Part shown: positions 26,346-34,772 of the stretch, in pieces | How the letters are laid out: every line of letters begins with the position of its first letter | How positions within the stretch are numbered: the stretch's first letter is position 1 | Program-made: the position numbers and the translations under genes | Assembly: GCF_006542685.1 (NCBI RefSeq) | Contig: NZ_AP019736.1 | Location: 1,088,001-1,152,000, forward strand | Source of the DNA: Alistipes dispar | GTDB lineage: Bacteria; Bacteroidota; Bacteroidia; Bacteroidales; Rikenellaceae | Direction of reading: 5' to 3' | Length of the DNA: 64,000 bases | Notes under the pieces: generated by a model | Database searches by the model: none | Told to the model about the DNA's origin: nothing | The model's input: the letters and a program-made list of their open reading frames with translations, nothing else

Positions 26346-27995
26346 ATGAAACTGAAAAGCTACATAGCCGTATCCCTCTGCGCCTTCGCACTCGCCGGCT
26401 GCTCCGACGACGACAGGAAGATCGGCGTTACGGTCGATGGCGACGCGATCGAAATCGGCGCCGAAGGAGGAACGCGGAATATCAAGGTGACGGCCGACGA
26501 CGCCTGGATCGCCACGACCAACGATCCCTGGATCACCATTTCTCCGGCCAACGGCCGCGGATCGGCCCAGTGCCGGATCATCATCGACTCGGCGCTGCGC
26601 AACGAACCCCGGCAGGGCATCGTGCGCATCCAGAACCAGAACGACTGGGAGGAGCGCCGGGATATCACCGTCTCGCAGGACGGATACGATTACGCCATCA
26701 CGCTCGACGACAAGGAGATCAACGTCTCGAACTACGCGGCCTACGACGACCGTTCGTTCGACGTGCGGGTGAAGACCAACGTGGACTTCGACATCGAAAT
26801 CCCCGAAGAGGCCCAGGCATGGCTCACCGCCGGCGACTACAAAGTGGAACTCGATCGGGGCCTCCGTCCGCGCGAAGTGACCGTCCGCTTCAATTGGGGC
26901 ATCAATTCGCGCGACATCGAACGGAACGCCGTAGTGAAGTTCAGGCCGAAGGACGAAGTGACGCTGGCCCGTCAGGACGAACTCTCCGTAAACCAGAACG
27001 CCGCGGAACCGATCGAAGAGGACACCCGCGCCGGCGACTCGGTGGCCCTGCTGGCCATCGCCCGCTCGCTCAACATGTGGGAGTCGTGGGAGACCAACGA
27101 AAAGATGGACAACTGGGACAACGTCGTCCTCTGGGAGGAAGGCATGGACGGATACACGCCCGAAAAGGCCGGACGCGTGAAGTTCGCCAGATTCTCCACG
27201 TTCGGGACCAAAGAGGGCCTGCCTTTCGAAGTGCAGTACCTCACCGCCGCCGACGAACTGGTCTTCTTCTCGAACACCAACTGGACGACCTTCGACCTCT
27301 CCACGGGCGAGTACATCACCAAACTCGGACAGTTGCGGCGTCTGACCATCAGCGGCTACGGACTGGTGGACCTCGACCCGGACTTCAAGAACCTGAAGAA
27401 CCTCGAGTCGCTGGACATCTCCGTCAATAACTTCGAGAAAATCCCCGAAGTGCTCACCAAGGAGAACTTCCCCAAGTTGCATGCCCTCTACCTGAACACC
27501 TGCCAGAGAGGGGTCATCTACGATCTGTCCAACACCACGACGACCCATTTCGGCGGTCTGTTCGAGGAGACCGACCAGACGCGCGAGTTCCCGCGCCGTC
27601 TGCTGGAGTGGGACAACCTCGACACGCTGACGCTCTCGGTGAACTACCTGCAAGGACGCATTCCCGACATGAAGGACTACGCCCAAAAATACACGCAGGC
27701 GGACATCAGCGCCGCCGACTCGCTGCCGCAGGCGCTCGTCGGAACGCCCAAGGTGCTGCCGAACATAAAGAGGTTTTCGATCAACCTGAACCGGCTCACG
27801 GGCGAGTTGCCCGAATGGCTGCTCCACCACCCGGCGCTCGACTGGATGGATCCCTTCACGCTGGTCTTCACGCAGGAGGGCAAGGACCAAGACGGCAAGC
27901 TGGCAGGCTTCACCAACGAGCCGGTCAATCTGGACGAATACTATCGGTTCTACGAAGGAAAGAAATACCTCGATCCGAACAAAAAGGAGGAGTAA
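26346..27995 (+). CDS. BACON and leucine-rich-repeat surface lipoprotein
   Basis: 549 residues with lipobox FALAGC followed by Ser-Asp-Asp-Asp. Two BACON-type beta modules follow (about 24-120 and 120-215; ITISPANGRGSAQCRIII is characteristic), then a linker and a leucine-rich-repeat domain (about 325-510; LGQLRRLTISGYGLVDLD, LKNLESLDISVNNFEKIP). It is shorter than the preceding LRR protein but of the same design. BACON modules are commonly N-terminal spacers or binding domains in Bacteroidota surface proteins. The gene begins 22 bases after its neighbour. Confidence 0.83.
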   Translation: MKLKSYIAVSLCAFALAGCSDDDRKIGVTVDGDAIEIGAEGGTRNIKVTADDAWIATTNDPWITISPANGRGSAQCRIIIDSALRNEPRQGIVRIQNQNDWEERRDITVSQDGYDYAITLDDKEINVSNYAAYDDRSFDVRVKTNVDFDIEIPEEAQAWLTAGDYKVELDRGLRPREVTVRFNWGINSRDIERNAVVKFRPKDEVTLARQDELSVNQNAAEPIEEDTRAGDSVALLAIARSLNMWESWETNEKMDNWDNVVLWEEGMDGYTPEKAGRVKFARFSTFGTKEGLPFEVQYLTAADELVFFSNTNWTTFDLSTGEYITKLGQLRRLTISGYGLVDLDPDFKNLKNLESLDISVNNFEKIPEVLTKENFPKLHALYLNTCQRGVIYDLSNTTTTHFGGLFEETDQTREFPRRLLEWDNLDTLTLSVNYLQGRIPDMKDYAQKYTQADISAADSLPQALVGTPKVLPNIKRFSINLNRLTGELPEWLLHHPALDWMDPFTLVFTQEGKDQDGKLAGFTNEPVNLDEYYRFYEGKKYLDPNKKEE

Positions 27996-28031
27996 CGGAA
28001 TACCCCGACACCTAATAAACACGACAGGAAA

Positions 28032-30107
28032 ATGAAAAGATCCATATACGGCATTTGCACCGCGGCGCTGCTCGCCCTCGGTGCCTGTACGACCGACGAA
28101 CTCCCTGCGCCCGACAAAACGCAGCCCGACGGGACGGAGCAGACGAAGCCCGTCTCGGGCGAGGTGCTCGTGAAATTCAAGAGCTATGTCAGCGACATCC
28201 TCGACCAGACCGCGGCACGGACCCGCAGCGGCGGACCCGCGACCCGCTCGGGCATCCTCTCCGTGGACGAGGTGCTCGACCTGGTGGGCGGCTACGAGAT
28301 CGAGCGCGTCTTCCCGGTGGACCCCCGCACGGAGGCCCGGACCCGCGAAGCGGGGCTGAATCTCTGGTACGTGGTACGGTTCGACAAGGAATATACCGTG
28401 GAGGAGGTCGTCGAGCGGCTCTCGCAACTGGGCGAGGTGCAGTACGCCAACCCCAACCGGACGATCAAACGCGCCTACAACCCTCAAAAGAAGGCCGTAC
28501 CCCTCACCAGGGAGCGACTCAGCGCGCTCACGCGGCAGACCCGCGCCGCAGCCGCGGAATACGGCTTCAACGACGCGCTGCTGCCCCAGCAGTGGCACCT
28601 GGTCAATCGCGGGACGATGTTCACCGGCACGGAGGCCTGCGGGGAGACGAAATCCGTCGTCGGCGCCGACGTGCAGTGCGAGGAGGCGTGGAAACTCTCG
28701 ACGGGCGACCCGTCGATCATCGTCGCGGTGCTCGACGAAGGCGTCTGCCTGACCCACCCCGACCTGCAGGCGAATATCTGGACGAACGAGGACGAGGTGG
28801 ACGGCTCGCGGGAAGACAACGACGGCAACGGCTATGCGGGCGACGTCCACGGCTATAATTTCGTGACCGACACGGGCGTCATCTCCTGGGACGACATCTC
28901 CGACACGGGCCACGGCACGCACGTGGCCGGCGTGATAGCGGCCCAGAACGACAACGGCGAAGGCATCTCCTCGATCGCCGGCGGCACGTCCTCGCAGCCG
29001 GGCGTGAAGATCATGTCGTGCCAGATCTTCTCGGGCGACAAGGGCGGCAACTCGATGACCTCGGTGAAGGCGATCAAATACGCGGCGGACAACGGCGCCG
29101 TCGTCCTCCAGTGCAGTTGGGGATATGTCTCCGGCACGGCCAACAGCTACGAATGGGGCACGCCGGGCTACGCGACCGAGGAGGAATGGGAGACGATGGA
29201 TCCGCTCCAGAAGGAGGCGCTGGACTACTTCATCCACAACGCCGGATCGCCCAACGGCCCGATCGAGGGCGGTATCGCCGTCTTCGCCTCGGGCAACGAG
29301 TACGCCAACTCGGCAGGCTTCCCCGGTGCGGCCGAAATGTGCGTTTCGGTATCCGCCACGGCGGCCGACTTCACGCCCGCCACATACACCAACTACGGGC
29401 CGGGCACGAAGATCGCGGCCCCGGGAGGAGACCGGGACTACTACTGGGACTATTGGACGGAAGGCGACAACGCCACGCGCGGCGAAACGGGCTGTGTGCT
29501 CTCGACGCTGCCGTTCAATGTCAGCGAAACGGGATACGGTTACATGGAGGGCACCTCGATGGCCTGCCCGCACGTCTCGGGCGTCGCGGCGCTGGGCCTC
29601 TCCTACGCCGCACAGTTGCGCCGCCACTTCACGGCCGACGAATTCAAGGCGCTGCTCTACGAAACGACGACCCCGATCGACGACCGCATGAAGGGCTCCA
29701 AGCTGTACTACCGCTACGCCTATGAAATGGGGCTCACCCACCCCACGCACCTCCTGCTCTCAGACTATGCCGGGAACAGGATGGGCGCGGGACAGGTGAA
29801 CGCCGCCCGGCTGCTCGACGCGATCGGACAGAACGGCCGTCAGATGACCTTCCCGAACCTCTACATTCCGCTCGAAGGCGAGGTGACGGCCATCCCCGCC
29901 AACTACTTCCTCGGCGGAGAGACGCTCTCCTACACCGTGAAGATCGACGACGAGTCGGTCGCCTCGGCCTCGATGGACGGTTCCCGTCTGACGGTCCGCG
30001 GACTGAAATCGGGCGTCACGAAGGCGTCGATCACCGCCAGCAACAACGAGACCCAGACGTTCAACATCACCGTCCGCAAGTCGGCGAGCGGCGACGGCTG
30101 GCTCTGA
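28032..30107 (+). CDS. S8 family (subtilisin-like) serine protease lipoprotein
   Basis: 691 residues: lipobox LALGAC, then an N-terminal prodomain (about 42-150: GEVLVKFKSYVSD and YTVEEVVERLSQLGEVQYANPN) like the propeptides of secreted subtilases. Catalytic triad: Asp235 in AVLDEGV, His294 in GHGTHVAGV and Ser509 in GTSMACPHVSG, with oxyanion Asn422 in ASGNEYAN. The C-terminal 100 residues are beta-rich, Ig-like. A complete active site implies a working surface protease that could feed peptides to the SusC/SusD pair. Confidence 0.93.
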   Translation: MKRSIYGICTAALLALGACTTDELPAPDKTQPDGTEQTKPVSGEVLVKFKSYVSDILDQTAARTRSGGPATRSGILSVDEVLDLVGGYEIERVFPVDPRTEARTREAGLNLWYVVRFDKEYTVEEVVERLSQLGEVQYANPNRTIKRAYNPQKKAVPLTRERLSALTRQTRAAAAEYGFNDALLPQQWHLVNRGTMFTGTEACGETKSVVGADVQCEEAWKLSTGDPSIIVAVLDEGVCLTHPDLQANIWTNEDEVDGSREDNDGNGYAGDVHGYNFVTDTGVISWDDISDTGHGTHVAGVIAAQNDNGEGISSIAGGTSSQPGVKIMSCQIFSGDKGGNSMTSVKAIKYAADNGAVVLQCSWGYVSGTANSYEWGTPGYATEEEWETMDPLQKEALDYFIHNAGSPNGPIEGGIAVFASGNEYANSAGFPGAAEMCVSVSATAADFTPATYTNYGPGTKIAAPGGDRDYYWDYWTEGDNATRGETGCVLSTLPFNVSETGYGYMEGTSMACPHVSGVAALGLSYAAQLRRHFTADEFKALLYETTTPIDDRMKGSKLYYRYAYEMGLTHPTHLLLSDYAGNRMGAGQVNAARLLDAIGQNGRQMTFPNLYIPLEGEVTAIPANYFLGGETLSYTVKIDDESVASASMDGSRLTVRGLKSGVTKASITASNNETQTFNITVRKSASGDGWL

Positions 30108-30120
30108 CGGATTCCGACGG

Positions 30121-30981
30121 ATGAGACCCGGCTGGAAAACCACGGCACTTTGCCTCGGAGCCTTGTGCGCGGCATCGGCCGCCGCACCGCTCCGGGCGCA
30201 GGTTCCGCCCGTTCCGCAGGCGCTGCGGGACAGCGTGGCCAATCCCCCGAAAGCGCAGGGGAGCGGTGCGATGCGTTTCCTCGAAACGCACATCGACGCC
30301 GGACGGATCGGCGAGGACGACCTGCCGCCGAGCTACACGTTCCGCTGGACGAACGACGGCGACGCCCCGCTCGTCATCACCCGCGTGGAGACCACCTGCG
30401 GATGCGCGGTTCCGTCCTTCGACCGACAACCCGTACTCCGGGGCGGCGAGGGATCGGTGACGGTCACCTACCACCCCAGGCGGCACCCGGGGAACTTCCA
30501 CCGCCGGATTTTCGTCTTCACGCAGCTCTCCGCACAACGGCCCACGGCGATTCTGGACCTCACGGGACATGTCACGCCCTCGTCGGCCCTGCCCGCGGCG
30601 GACTACCCCTACGCGATGAACGGACTGCGGCTCAAGCAGCGGGAGGTTCGCATGGACGGAACGCAGCGCCGGACCGAACGGATCGCGTGTCTCAACGCCG
30701 GGCGGCAACCGCTGCGCATCTCGGCCGACAGCCTGCTGCTGCCGCCCTATGTGCGCTTCGAGTGCGAAGCCGCGACGCTGGAGCCGGGCGCGACCTGCGA
30801 CCTGATCTTCCGCTTCGATCCCGCGAAGGCTCCGGAACGCCTGCCCGAACAGGTTCCCGTGATCCTGCGGGGACTGGGGCTTCCGCCCGTGCAAAGCACG
30901 GTGCGCATCCTCTTCGGCGAAAGGCCGCGGCCGGAGACCGAATACATGAAACAGACAGAAAAACAAAAAAGAATACCATGA
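30121..30981 (+). CDS. DUF1573 family secreted protein
   Basis: 286 residues with signal peptide (cut near LRAQ). Two Ig-like domains: the first is DUF1573, with YTFRWTNDGDAPLVITRVETTCGCAVP; the second has RIACLNAGRQPLRISADSLLLP. No enzymatic motif. It starts 13 bases after the protease gene and ends with a four-base ATGA overlap with the next gene, so both are translationally coupled members of the surface operon. Role unknown. Confidence 0.82.
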   Translation: MRPGWKTTALCLGALCAASAAAPLRAQVPPVPQALRDSVANPPKAQGSGAMRFLETHIDAGRIGEDDLPPSYTFRWTNDGDAPLVITRVETTCGCAVPSFDRQPVLRGGEGSVTVTYHPRRHPGNFHRRIFVFTQLSAQRPTAILDLTGHVTPSSALPAADYPYAMNGLRLKQREVRMDGTQRRTERIACLNAGRQPLRISADSLLLPPYVRFECEAATLEPGATCDLIFRFDPAKAPERLPEQVPVILRGLGLPPVQSTVRILFGERPRPETEYMKQTEKQKRIP

Positions 30982-31469
30982 AAAACTTTCTGAAATCCAC
31001 CGTTCTCTCGCTGGCCGTCCTCTGCCTCTGCGCCTGCGACGACGACAAAAGTTACGAAGACCCCGGGCTGGAGGTGACCCCGCACAACATCGCGGGAACG
31101 TGGCAGCTCGCCGAATGGAACGGCGCGCCGCTGGCCGAAGGCAGCTTCGTTTACATCGAATTCACGCGCAAGGACAAACTCTTCACCATGTACCAGAATC
31201 TCGACAGTTTCGGCACGCGCAAACTGACGGGACGCTACGACATCACGACCGACGTCGAGCTGGGAGCGATCATCATGGGACAGTACGACTACGGCACGGG
31301 CGACTGGGAGCACCGGTACATCGTGTCGGACCTCGACGCCGACACAATGACCTGGACGGCACAGGACGATCCGTCGGACATCTCGATCTACGAACGCTGC
31401 GCCTCGATTCCCGACGAGATCACCGGCGCGACCGGCGAGGAGCCGGACACGGAACCGGACGGGGAGTGA
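30978..31469 (+). CDS. Small lipocalin-like lipoprotein
   Basis: 163 residues, lipobox LCLCAC then three Asp residues. The mature part has IAGTWQLAEWNGAPL near the start followed by alternating strands (FVYIEFTRKDKLFTMYQNL, TGRYDITTD), like lipocalin-type domains of Bacteroidota lipoproteins. The C-terminus is an acidic tail (Glu, Pro, Asp, Gly). Last gene of the surface operon; its start codon overlaps the preceding stop. Function not assignable. Confidence 0.75.
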   Translation: MKNFLKSTVLSLAVLCLCACDDDKSYEDPGLEVTPHNIAGTWQLAEWNGAPLAEGSFVYIEFTRKDKLFTMYQNLDSFGTRKLTGRYDITTDVELGAIIMGQYDYGTGDWEHRYIVSDLDADTMTWTAQDDPSDISIYERCASIPDEITGATGEEPDTEPDGE

Positions 31470-31567
31470 TTCCCGGCGGTCCCGGCGGCTTCATCGAAAA
31501 GCATTCGCCGGAAGGAGGCTCCCGGCTCCGCGGACCGGAAGCGTCCGGAGGCACTTCCCGACAGAGC

Positions 31568-31599
31568 CATCCCGGCCGCGGCCGTCCGCAGCCGGGATG
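31568..31599 (+). terminator. Hairpin downstream of the surface operon
   Basis: 9-bp stem CATCCCGGC (31568-31576) / GCCGGGATG (31591-31599). There is no T-run behind it, so it is at best a weak or factor-assisted terminator. Confidence 0.4.
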
Positions 31600-31688
31600 A
31601 CCTTATATATATGGGAAAGGAGGTCGTTTTCCGTCCAATCCGCCAACATTGCGCCCGAAAAAGTCTTACGCGAACGGCGCGAAAGGGA

Positions 31689-31696
31689 TACCTTTG
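31689..31696 (+). promoter_or_regulatory. -7 promoter box of the LPS-kinase-like gene
   Basis: TACCTTTG matches TAnnTTTG and lies 20 bases before the ATG at 31716. The -33 region shows only TCTT. Confidence 0.5.
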
Positions 31697-31715
31697 CCGG
31701 AAACGAACCCGAACC

Positions 31716-32513
31716 ATGCGCATTCACCTCAATCCCGCTTCGGAGGCCCTGCGGGCATTCGCGGAAGGGCTTCCCGGATCCTTCGACCGAAGCGGAGAGA
31801 CGCTCCATGAAGGACGCAACACGATCAAGGCATTCGAAGCAGACGGGAACAAGCTGGCCGTCAAGCGATTTCAGCGCCCCGACCCGCTGCGGGCCGTGAT
31901 CTACACCTTCTTCCGCCGCAGCAAGGCGCGCCGCTCCTACGAACACGCCGAGCGGCTGCGCGCCCTGGGCATCGACTCCCCGGAACCGGTCGCCTGGAGC
32001 GAATACCGCCGCCACGGCCTGCTGTGCGACAGCTACTACGTCTGCCGCCGTTCCGACTACGCCCCGCTCTCGCAGGCCACGACCCGGTTCCCGGCTCCCG
32101 ACACGCTTCCCGTGCTGGAGGCCTTCGCCCGCTTCGCAGCCGAGCTGCACGCGAAAGGAATCGAACACGAGGATTTCAATCACGGCAACATCCTCTGGCA
32201 GCGCGACCCCGCCACGGACCGGTTCCGGTTCCAGCTCATCGACATCAACCGGATGCGCTTCTCGGCGCGGGCATTGCGTCCGCGCCGGTGCATGATAAAC
32301 CTGCGACGCCTGGCCTGCCCGGCCGCGGCGTTCCTCTTCATCCTGGACCGTTACGCCGAGGCGCGCGGCTGGAACGGGGACGACACCCTCCTGCGGGGCA
32401 CTTTCTTCCGGCTCGTGTTCGGCCGTCGCCGCGCATTGCGCAAACGCTTTCGGCAGCGGATCTCGGCCCGCCGGAACGGAAAAACACGCCGAAAATTTGG
32501 ATTCCCGGAATAA
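31716..32513 (+). CDS. Lipopolysaccharide (Kdo/heptose) kinase-like protein
   Basis: 265 residues with a protein-kinase-like fold: the ATP-binding lysine in KLAVKRFQRPDP, catalytic loop HEDFNHGNIL (Asp and Asn present) and the metal-binding LIDINR. This set matches the InaA/WaaP-type kinases that phosphorylate the inner core of LPS, acting on the cytoplasmic side. The start at 31716 follows the -7 box; upstream codons in the same frame lie before the predicted promoter and are unlikely to be translated. The 3' end carries the promoter of the phe operon. Confidence 0.85.
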   Translation: MRIHLNPASEALRAFAEGLPGSFDRSGETLHEGRNTIKAFEADGNKLAVKRFQRPDPLRAVIYTFFRRSKARRSYEHAERLRALGIDSPEPVAWSEYRRHGLLCDSYYVCRRSDYAPLSQATTRFPAPDTLPVLEAFARFAAELHAKGIEHEDFNHGNILWQRDPATDRFRFQLIDINRMRFSARALRPRRCMINLRRLACPAAAFLFILDRYAEARGWNGDDTLLRGTFFRLVFGRRRALRKRFRQRISARRNGKTRRKFGFPE

Positions 32514-32526
32514 TTCGCTACATTTG
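32496..32526 (+). promoter_or_regulatory. Promoter of the pheA operon
   Basis: TTTG (32496-32499), 19 bases, TACATTTG (32519-32526): exact consensus, overlapping the end of the upstream gene. The transcript would start near 32533, about 18 bases before the leader peptide. Confidence 0.88.
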
Positions 32527-32550
32527 TCCTTCGATAAAACGATCCGGACG

Positions 32551-32631
32551 ATGCGTTCATACGGCTTTGCATATTATTTCCATTACTTTTTCTTTTATCG
32601 CAAGAGAAAAAGCGGGACCGTATGCGTTTGA
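32551..32631 (+). CDS. Phe/Tyr-rich leader peptide of the pheA operon
   Basis: A 26-codon reading frame, M-R-S-Y-G-F-A-Y-Y-F-H-Y-F-F-F-Y then R-K-R-K-S-G-T-V-C-V and a stop. Ten of the thirteen residues 4-16 are aromatic: five Phe and five Tyr. It lies between a consensus promoter and an intrinsic terminator, directly ahead of prephenate dehydratase, whose pathway makes Phe. This is the hallmark of a translation-sensing attenuator: ribosome stalling at the aromatic codons when charged tRNA-Phe or tRNA-Tyr is scarce. The peptide itself probably has no other function. Confidence 0.85.
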   Translation: MRSYGFAYYFHYFFFYRKRKSGTVCV

Positions 32632-32699
32632 TCCGACGAGGCGAAAAGCATAAGACGAATGAGACACGAAAATCCCGCTCCCGAAAGAGCGGGATTTTC
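32586..32699 (+). promoter_or_regulatory. Attenuator (alternative hairpins and terminator) of the pheA operon
   Basis: Four segments are visible. Segment 1 (32586-32596, the Phe codons) pairs with segment 2 (32602-32612), 11 bp with one G-U. Segment 2 (AGCGGGA, 32611-32617) can instead pair with segment 3 (TCCCGCT, 32673-32679). Segment 3 otherwise pairs with segment 4 in a 13-bp terminator (32668-32680 / 32687-32699), followed by CGATTTTTAC. Stalling on segment 1 frees segment 2 to capture segment 3 and blocks the terminator; a ribosome reaching the stop codon at 32629 masks segment 2 and lets termination occur. Confidence 0.8.
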
Positions 32700-32718
32700 C
32701 GATTTTTACACACCCGAC

Positions 32719-33564
32719 ATGAAACGAGTAGCGATACAGGGCATCGCAGGATGTTTCCACGAAACGGCGGCGCGCCGTTATTTCCGGGACGAGGCGATAG
32801 AGGTCGTCCCCTGCCGGAGTTTCGGCGCACTGTTCGCCCGGATGGCCGGCGACCCCGCGCTGCTGGGCATCGCCGCCATCGAGAACACCATCGCGGGCAG
32901 CCTGCTTCCCAACCACGAACTGCTGCGGCAAAGCCGCGCGCGGATCGTCGGCGAGCAGAAGCTCCGCATTTCGCACGTCGCCGCGGCGCTGCCCGGACAG
33001 GGACTCGACGCCGTGAGTGAGGTGCGCTCGCATCCGATCGCCCTGATGCAGTGCGGCGACTTCCTGAAAGCCCATCCGGCGCTGAAGGTCGTCGAGCGGG
33101 ACGACACGGCGGGCAGCGCCCGCGAAATCGCTGAAGGCCTCCTATGCGGCACGGCGGCCATCTGCGGCGCCGACGCGGCCGAACTGTACGGACTGGAGAT
33201 ACTCGAACGGGAGATCGAGACCACGAAACACAACTTCACCCGCTTCCTGCTGCTCGCCGACGAAAGCCGCGCCGAAGCCTTTTCCGAACCGGAACGCATC
33301 GACAAGGCATCGCTGCTCTTCACCCTTCCCCACACGCAGGGCAGTCTGTCGAAGGTACTCACCGTACTCTCGTTCTACGACATCAACCTGACGAAAATCC
33401 AGTCGCTGCCGATCGTCGGCCGCGAATGGGAGTACCGCTTCTACGCGGACGTCACCTTCGACCGTCGCCGGCGCTTCCGCCAGGCCGTCGGCGCGGTCCG
33501 CCCGCTCACGAGCGGCTTCCGCATCCTGGGCGAATACGCCGAATGCACGGATCCGGCCCTCTGA
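32719..33564 (+). CDS. pheA: Prephenate dehydratase
   Basis: Converts prephenate to phenylpyruvate, the committed step to phenylalanine. 281 residues: catalytic domain beginning MKRVAIQGIAGCFHETAARRYF, with the signature AAIENTIAGSLLPNHELL and the catalytic TKHNFTRFLLL (Thr-Arg-Phe). A C-terminal ACT domain (about 195-275; LPHTQGSLSKVLTVLSFYDINLTKIQS) indicates feedback regulation by Phe. No chorismate mutase domain is attached; that activity is on the next gene. Expression is probably controlled by the upstream Phe/Tyr attenuator. Confidence 0.95.
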   Translation: MKRVAIQGIAGCFHETAARRYFRDEAIEVVPCRSFGALFARMAGDPALLGIAAIENTIAGSLLPNHELLRQSRARIVGEQKLRISHVAAALPGQGLDAVSEVRSHPIALMQCGDFLKAHPALKVVERDDTAGSAREIAEGLLCGTAAICGADAAELYGLEILEREIETTKHNFTRFLLLADESRAEAFSEPERIDKASLLFTLPHTQGSLSKVLTVLSFYDINLTKIQSLPIVGREWEYRFYADVTFDRRRRFRQAVGAVRPLTSGFRILGEYAECTDPAL

Positions 33565-33601
33565 ATCACGAAACGACAAAACGAAAAACATACTTCAGAC
33601 C

Positions 33602-34666
33602 ATGAACGACATTCAACCCATCGCACTCCCCGGAGTGGATCCCCGGCGACCGCTGGTCATCGCAGGCCCCTGCAGCGCCGAAACCGAAGAACAGGTGATC
33701 GAAACGGCCCGCCTGCTGGCCGCCGAAGGCTTCCGTATCTACCGCGCGGGGCTGTGGAAACCCCGCACCAAGCCGGGCGGATTCGAGGGCGTCGGCGCGG
33801 CGGGCATCCCGTGGCTGCAACGCGTCAGGCGCGAAACGGGCATGTACGTCTCAACGGAGGTCGCCACGCGCGAGCACGTCGCCGCGGCGCTGGCGGGCGG
33901 CATCGACCTGCTGTGGATCGGCGCCCGCACGGCCGCCAACCCCTTCGCCATGCAGGAGATCGCCGACGCGCTCCGGGGACAGGACATCCCCGTGCTGGTG
34001 AAAAACCCCGTCAGCCCCGACCTCGAGCTGTGGATCGGCGCCATCGAACGCATCCGCAACGCCGGCATCCGCCGCATCGGAGCCATCCACCGCGGCTTCA
34101 CCTCGATCGACAAGAGCCTCTACCGCAATCACCCCATGTGGGCCATTCCGATCGAGCTGCACCGCCGTCTGCCGTCGCTGCCCATCTTCTGCGACCCGAG
34201 CCACATCGGCGGCAAGCGCGAACTGATCGCCCCCCTTTCGCAGCAGGCCATGGACCTCGGCTTCGGCGGCCTGATCGTCGAGGCGCACTGCTCGCCCGAC
34301 TGCGCCTGGAGCGACAAGGCGCAGCAGGTGACGCCCGAAGCGCTGGCCTACATCGTCCGCAACCTGACGATCCGCGAACAGACCTCCACGACCGAGAACC
34401 TCAACGAACTGCGGGCGCAGATCGACAAGCTCGACGACGAGCTGCTCGAACTGCTGGCGCGGCGGATGCGCGTCTCGCACGAAATCGGGCAGTACAAGAA
34501 AGAGCACGACATGCCCGTCCTGCAGGCGCAGCGCTACGAGGAGCTGCTCGCACGCCGCGCCGCACAGGCCGTCGAGATGGGCATGGACCGCGAATTCATG
34601 CGCACGGTGATGCAGGCCATCCACGAGGAGTCCGTCCGGCAGCAGATGCAGGTGCTCGGGAAGTGA
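33602..34666 (+). CDS. Bifunctional DAHP synthase / chorismate mutase
   Basis: 354 residues, two fused enzymes. Residues 1-260 are a KDO8PS-like (type I beta) 3-deoxy-7-phosphoheptulonate synthase: VIAGPCSAE, RAGLWKPRTKPGGFEGVG, the metal-binding FCDPSHIGGKRE and LIVEAHCSPD. Residues about 270-354 are an AroQ chorismate mutase (LRAQIDKLDDELLELLARRM, VSHEIGQYKKEHDMPV). It thus supplies the first step of the shikimate pathway and the step feeding pheA. It lies 37 bases after pheA and shares its attenuator. Aminotransferase and tyrA genes often nearby in Bacteroidales are absent here. Confidence 0.95.
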   Translation: MNDIQPIALPGVDPRRPLVIAGPCSAETEEQVIETARLLAAEGFRIYRAGLWKPRTKPGGFEGVGAAGIPWLQRVRRETGMYVSTEVATREHVAAALAGGIDLLWIGARTAANPFAMQEIADALRGQDIPVLVKNPVSPDLELWIGAIERIRNAGIRRIGAIHRGFTSIDKSLYRNHPMWAIPIELHRRLPSLPIFCDPSHIGGKRELIAPLSQQAMDLGFGGLIVEAHCSPDCAWSDKAQQVTPEALAYIVRNLTIREQTSTTENLNELRAQIDKLDDELLELLARRMRVSHEIGQYKKEHDMPVLQAQRYEELLARRAAQAVEMGMDREFMRTVMQAIHEESVRQQMQVLGK

Positions 34667-34678
34667 CGCCGGGTGCGG

Positions 34679-34694
34679 GTTACATTTCCGTTAA
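34679..34694 (+). promoter_or_regulatory. Candidate Pho box upstream of the phoB-like gene
   Basis: GTTACATTTCCGTTAA: half-sites GTTAC and GTTAA with 11-base spacing, as expected for an OmpR/PhoB dimer. Fourteen of 16 positions match the inverse complement of the element at 36895-36910 in front of the phosphate transporter. It lies about 40 bases upstream of the -7 box. Confidence 0.6.
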
Positions 34695-34711
34695 AAATCG
34701 GCGCACGGCAT

Positions 34712-34740
34712 GCAACATCGGCGAATGTTGCGTAATTTTG
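34712..34740 (+). promoter_or_regulatory. -7 box and inverted repeat in the phoB-like promoter
   Basis: TAATTTTG (34733-34740) is a consensus -7 box. Immediately upstream is a perfect 7-bp inverted repeat GCAACAT (34712-34718) / ATGTTGC (34725-34731) lying in the -33/-7 spacer, a possible repressor operator. No -33 TTTG is present, consistent with activator dependence. Confidence 0.55.
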
Positions 34741-34772
34741 GGGCGAAATCCGATCCGCAAACTCCGACAGCT

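Noticed and set aside
26298..29750. A 1150-codon open frame antisense to the LRR and protease genes
   Set aside because: Same shadow effect; composition dominated by Val, Arg, His and Asp without domains, while the plus strand has lipoboxes, LRRs and a catalytic triad.
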